A stretch of DNA of 64,000 nucleotides from Haliscomenobacter sp040401995. GTDB taxonomy: Bacteria; Bacteroidota; Bacteroidia; Chitinophagales; Saprospiraceae. The stretch's first letter is position 1; every line of letters starts with the position of its first letter. The notes under the pieces are model-generated. The model was not told the origin of the DNA and did no database searches. It saw nothing but the letters and a program-made list of their open reading frames with translations. Below, piece after piece: positions 62,205-64,000 of the stretch. The translations under genes were made by a program, and so were the position numbers. The stretch spans positions 1-64,000 of the forward strand of contig JBBANM010000014.1 of the NCBI GenBank assembly GCA_040401995.1, read 5' to 3'.

Positions 62205-62367
62205 TAAGGAACGGTTAAACAATAAAGTACCACTTTTGCCTTGCTCTTTCACCGCCACTCTTCCTATCTTTTTCATTGCAATGCCCCACATTGCGCCTCA
62301 AAAGATAGTCGATTGGCAGTAAAATAGCGACGGCTAAAATGGCACTTTATTATTCACCCGTCCCTAA
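62205..62367 (+). mobile_element. 163-bp foldback (MITE-like) element, copy C
   Basis: Begins TAAGGAACGGTTAAACAATA and ends ACCCGTCCCTAA, with an interior nearly identical to copy B. Its right tip overlaps the last codon of the acetyltransferase gene: the TAG stop of that gene is the TTAGGGACGG tip read on the minus strand. A further partial tip (CCTAAGGAAC) precedes it at 62158. Confidence 0.8.
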
Positions 62368-62939
62368 CCCGAAATTTTAGATTTAGTCAATCCAAAAACC
62401 ATCAAGTCAACGGTTTCGCCACTGATTTTACGAAATTCTGAACGCAAGTCGCCTTCGCGCTGAAAACCGCATTTTCTGGCCAACCTTTGAGCCGGATAAT
62501 TATCAGATTCAACCCGCATGCTCAATTTTTCAAATTTTAGTTGCTCAAAACTAAAGTTGATAATCTGTAGCAAAACTTCCGTCATAATGCCTTTTTGGTA
62601 GGAATTGCGATCCAAAAAAAGCAACAACTCCCCTCTAGGAACCGTCCAATCGAGATTGGCGAGCCTTACATAACCAATAGGCAAGGCTGTATCTTTACTC
62701 CAAACACCAAAAGTAAATTCTTGATACAGTAACCATAACGCCAATTGCCGTCTTACAAATAGCTCAATCTGCTCTTTATCCGGGAGTAAATCTACGATTT
62801 TCGGGAAACGGTCTTGCAACATGGACATATTTTCCTGAAACAAAGGAAAAAAAGCTTGTCCATCATTTTCTCTAAAACGCCGTACAACCGTGCGGGGAGT
62901 GATCAATGCTGTTTCTATATCAAGAACTTTGGAAAGCAT
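62364..62939 (-). CDS. GNAT-family N-acetyltransferase (RimJ/RimL-like)
   Basis: A 191-residue GNAT-fold enzyme that transfers acetyl from acetyl-CoA to an amine. ITPRTVVRRFRENDGQAFFPLF is the RimJ/RimL N-terminal signature; PIGYVRLANLDWTVPRGELL and SFEQLKFEKLSMRVESDN, then AQRLARKCGFQREGDLR, cover the CoA-binding and C-terminal motifs. The last codon lies in the tip of a foldback element, so the original C-terminus may have been slightly different. The acceptor is unknown. Confidence 0.85.
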   Translation of the reverse strand: MLSKVLDIETALITPRTVVRRFRENDGQAFFPLFQENMSMLQDRFPKIVDLLPDKEQIELFVRRQLALWLLYQEFTFGVWSKDTALPIGYVRLANLDWTVPRGELLLFLDRNSYQKGIMTEVLLQIINFSFEQLKFEKLSMRVESDNYPAQRLARKCGFQREGDLRSEFRKISGETVDLMVFGLTKSKISG

Positions 62940-63087
62940 ATTGTATCTTGGATTAAGATTGATTTAACGTTTGAAAAGAGTTGGTGTTTTGGACTAGAGT
63001 TAAGGAAAAATTCCAAGCTCTACTTAACTTGTACTTTTATGCCTAAAAATAAGGATTACTTGGTTAGAAATAGATGTAAATTAAAGA

Positions 63088-64000
63088 ATGTATTTATCTC
63101 GTAGGTTTAAAATTCGATTACAACGCCTGACGTGGATCGTATTCTTTTGGACTCTTATTGGAGCATTGGATGCGATGGGTGTCTATGCCCTCTCGGTTGG
63201 CGACCTAGCCCACAACCGCGGGCCGGCTAATTTCATTGGGTTCAACGTGGCCTCGGCTTTTTTGTCGAGCATCGTTTCGGGCATATTGTTGGTCTTTTAT
63301 TTACGTGATCGATTTCAAATGAAATCTTTTGGATTTGCATTGCTCATCAGCAGTTTGGTGCTTTCCGTGCTCAATTTTGCAATTTTTTTGTTGACACATT
63401 CTTTGTTGTTGAGTTTTGAATATGGCAAAGAAGCACTCGATCCCGCACTATTGGCGCGTAACACCGCGCTTTTTGAACGCCCTTATTACATCCGGATCTT
63501 GGTTTTTTGGTCGATCATTGCTTTTTTGACCATCATCACCATGCATGTCAATGAAAAATATGGTTCTGGGGTGTTATTAAAAATGATTTTAGGGCATTAC
63601 CACCGCCCCCGCGAAGAAGAACGCGTTTTCATGTTTGCGGATATTAAATCATCAACAGAAATTGCCGAAAAACTGGGGCACATTCGTTTTTTCAACTTGC
63701 TCAACGATTTTTTTAATGATGTTACGGGAGCCATTGTTGAAACCCGCGGAGAAATCTATCAGTATGTAGGCGATGAAATCGTCATCTCTTGGACGATGCG
63801 CAATGGCCTCCGCAATCAAAATTGCATCCGTTGTTACAACCTGATGCAGGAAGCCATTCTCAATAGAAGTTCTCGCTACCTTGACAAATATGGCTTAGTG
63901 CCCGAATTTAAAGCCGGATTGCATTGCGGGTTGATCACAACTGGCGAGATTGGCGTAATCAAAAAAGACATCGTTTTTTCAGGAGACGTGCTCAACACGA
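63088..64000 (+). CDS. Class III adenylate/guanylate cyclase, cut by window edge
   Basis: An open frame from ATG 63088 to the right edge (304 codons so far). Four hydrophobic segments at about residues 17-37, 50-70, 84-103 and 137-157 are followed by a class III cyclase catalytic domain starting near residue 180: FMFADIKSSTEIAEKLGH with the first metal-binding Asp, YQYVGDEIVISW with the second, and FKAGLHCGLITTGEIG, then IVFSGDVLNT. A membrane-bound cyclase making cAMP or cGMP is likely. Substrate-selecting residues are only partly visible. The 3' end lies outside the window. Confidence 0.88.
   Translation, partial: MYLSRRFKIRLQRLTWIVFFWTLIGALDAMGVYALSVGDLAHNRGPANFIGFNVASAFLSSIVSGILLVFYLRDRFQMKSFGFALLISSLVLSVLNFAIFLLTHSLLLSFEYGKEALDPALLARNTALFERPYYIRILVFWSIIAFLTIITMHVNEKYGSGVLLKMILGHYHRPREEERVFMFADIKSSTEIAEKLGHIRFFNLLNDFFNDVTGAIVETRGEIYQYVGDEIVISWTMRNGLRNQNCIRCYNLMQEAILNRSSRYLDKYGLVPEFKAGLHCGLITTGEIGVIKKDIVFSGDVLNT

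Overview
The window comes from a member of the Bacteroidota, most likely of the Saprospiria type. This is inferred from promoter -7 boxes of the form TAnnTTTG, a TonB-dependent receptor with an N-terminal carboxypeptidase-regulatory-like domain, a Porin_10-type outer-membrane protein, many short lipoproteins with weak lipoboxes, and an AT-rich genome (roughly 43% GC by eye). Nothing looks like a prophage, plasmid or CRISPR locus. Most of the window is ordinary chromosome: signal peptidase I, ribulose-phosphate epimerase, YebC, FabI, RecN, superoxide dismutase, fumarase, PBP1C, an O-acetylhomoserine sulfhydrylase-type enzyme and LepA.

Layout. 1-6.8 kb: Nudix hydrolase, signal peptidase I, DUF1573 and DUF2452 proteins, a membrane-anchored coiled-coil protein, a 3'-5' exonuclease and a large unknown protein. 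6.8-11.5 kb: an unusual non-coding zone with three close copies and one diverged copy of a small-RNA unit. All four share one promoter layout, and the three close copies share a structured 3' half ending in a terminator. A vanadium-haloperoxidase-like lipoprotein gene and a second lipoprotein gene lie between the diverged copy and the other three. 11.5-18 kb: rpe, TonB receptor, yebC, a GH88 hydrolase and a TauE-type transporter. 18.2-28.3 kb: a complete Kdp potassium-uptake system: a sigma-54-type response regulator, a good sigma-54 promoter, a tiny membrane peptide, kdpFABC, an outer-membrane porin, a KdpD sensor half and a separate histidine kinase. 28.6-41 kb: SnoaL-like protein, REP elements with their tyrosine transposase, XRE-cupin regulator, porin, fabI, recN, sod, fumC, acyltransferase and RRM protein. 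41.3-55 kb: PBP1C, two tiny tandem antisense-strand transcripts, several lipoproteins, a URO-D-like protein, a NrtR-like regulator with a nearby palindrome, metY, lepA and a VWA protein. 54.4-64 kb: ECF sigma factor, anti-sigma factor and fasciclin protein, a pentapeptide protein, a lipoprotein, a giant protein with an exact 262-residue period, an acetyltransferase and a class III cyclase cut by the right edge.

Repeats. Three full copies of a 163-bp foldback element (tips TTAGGAACGG) lie at 15.75, 28.27 and 62.2 kb, with remnants elsewhere. One copy supplies the stop codon of the acetyltransferase gene, one sits immediately upstream of the GH88 gene, and the collapsed tips of another appear to form part of the promoter of the first gene. 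A second, unrelated 184-bp foldback lies at 49.0-49.2 kb.

The best candidates for something undescribed are the small-RNA family at 6.9-11.4 kb, the twin short minus-strand transcripts at 43.75-43.98 kb, and the giant 262-residue repeat protein with its partner lipoprotein. All calls are read by eye from sequence; family names rest on motif recognition, not on database searches.
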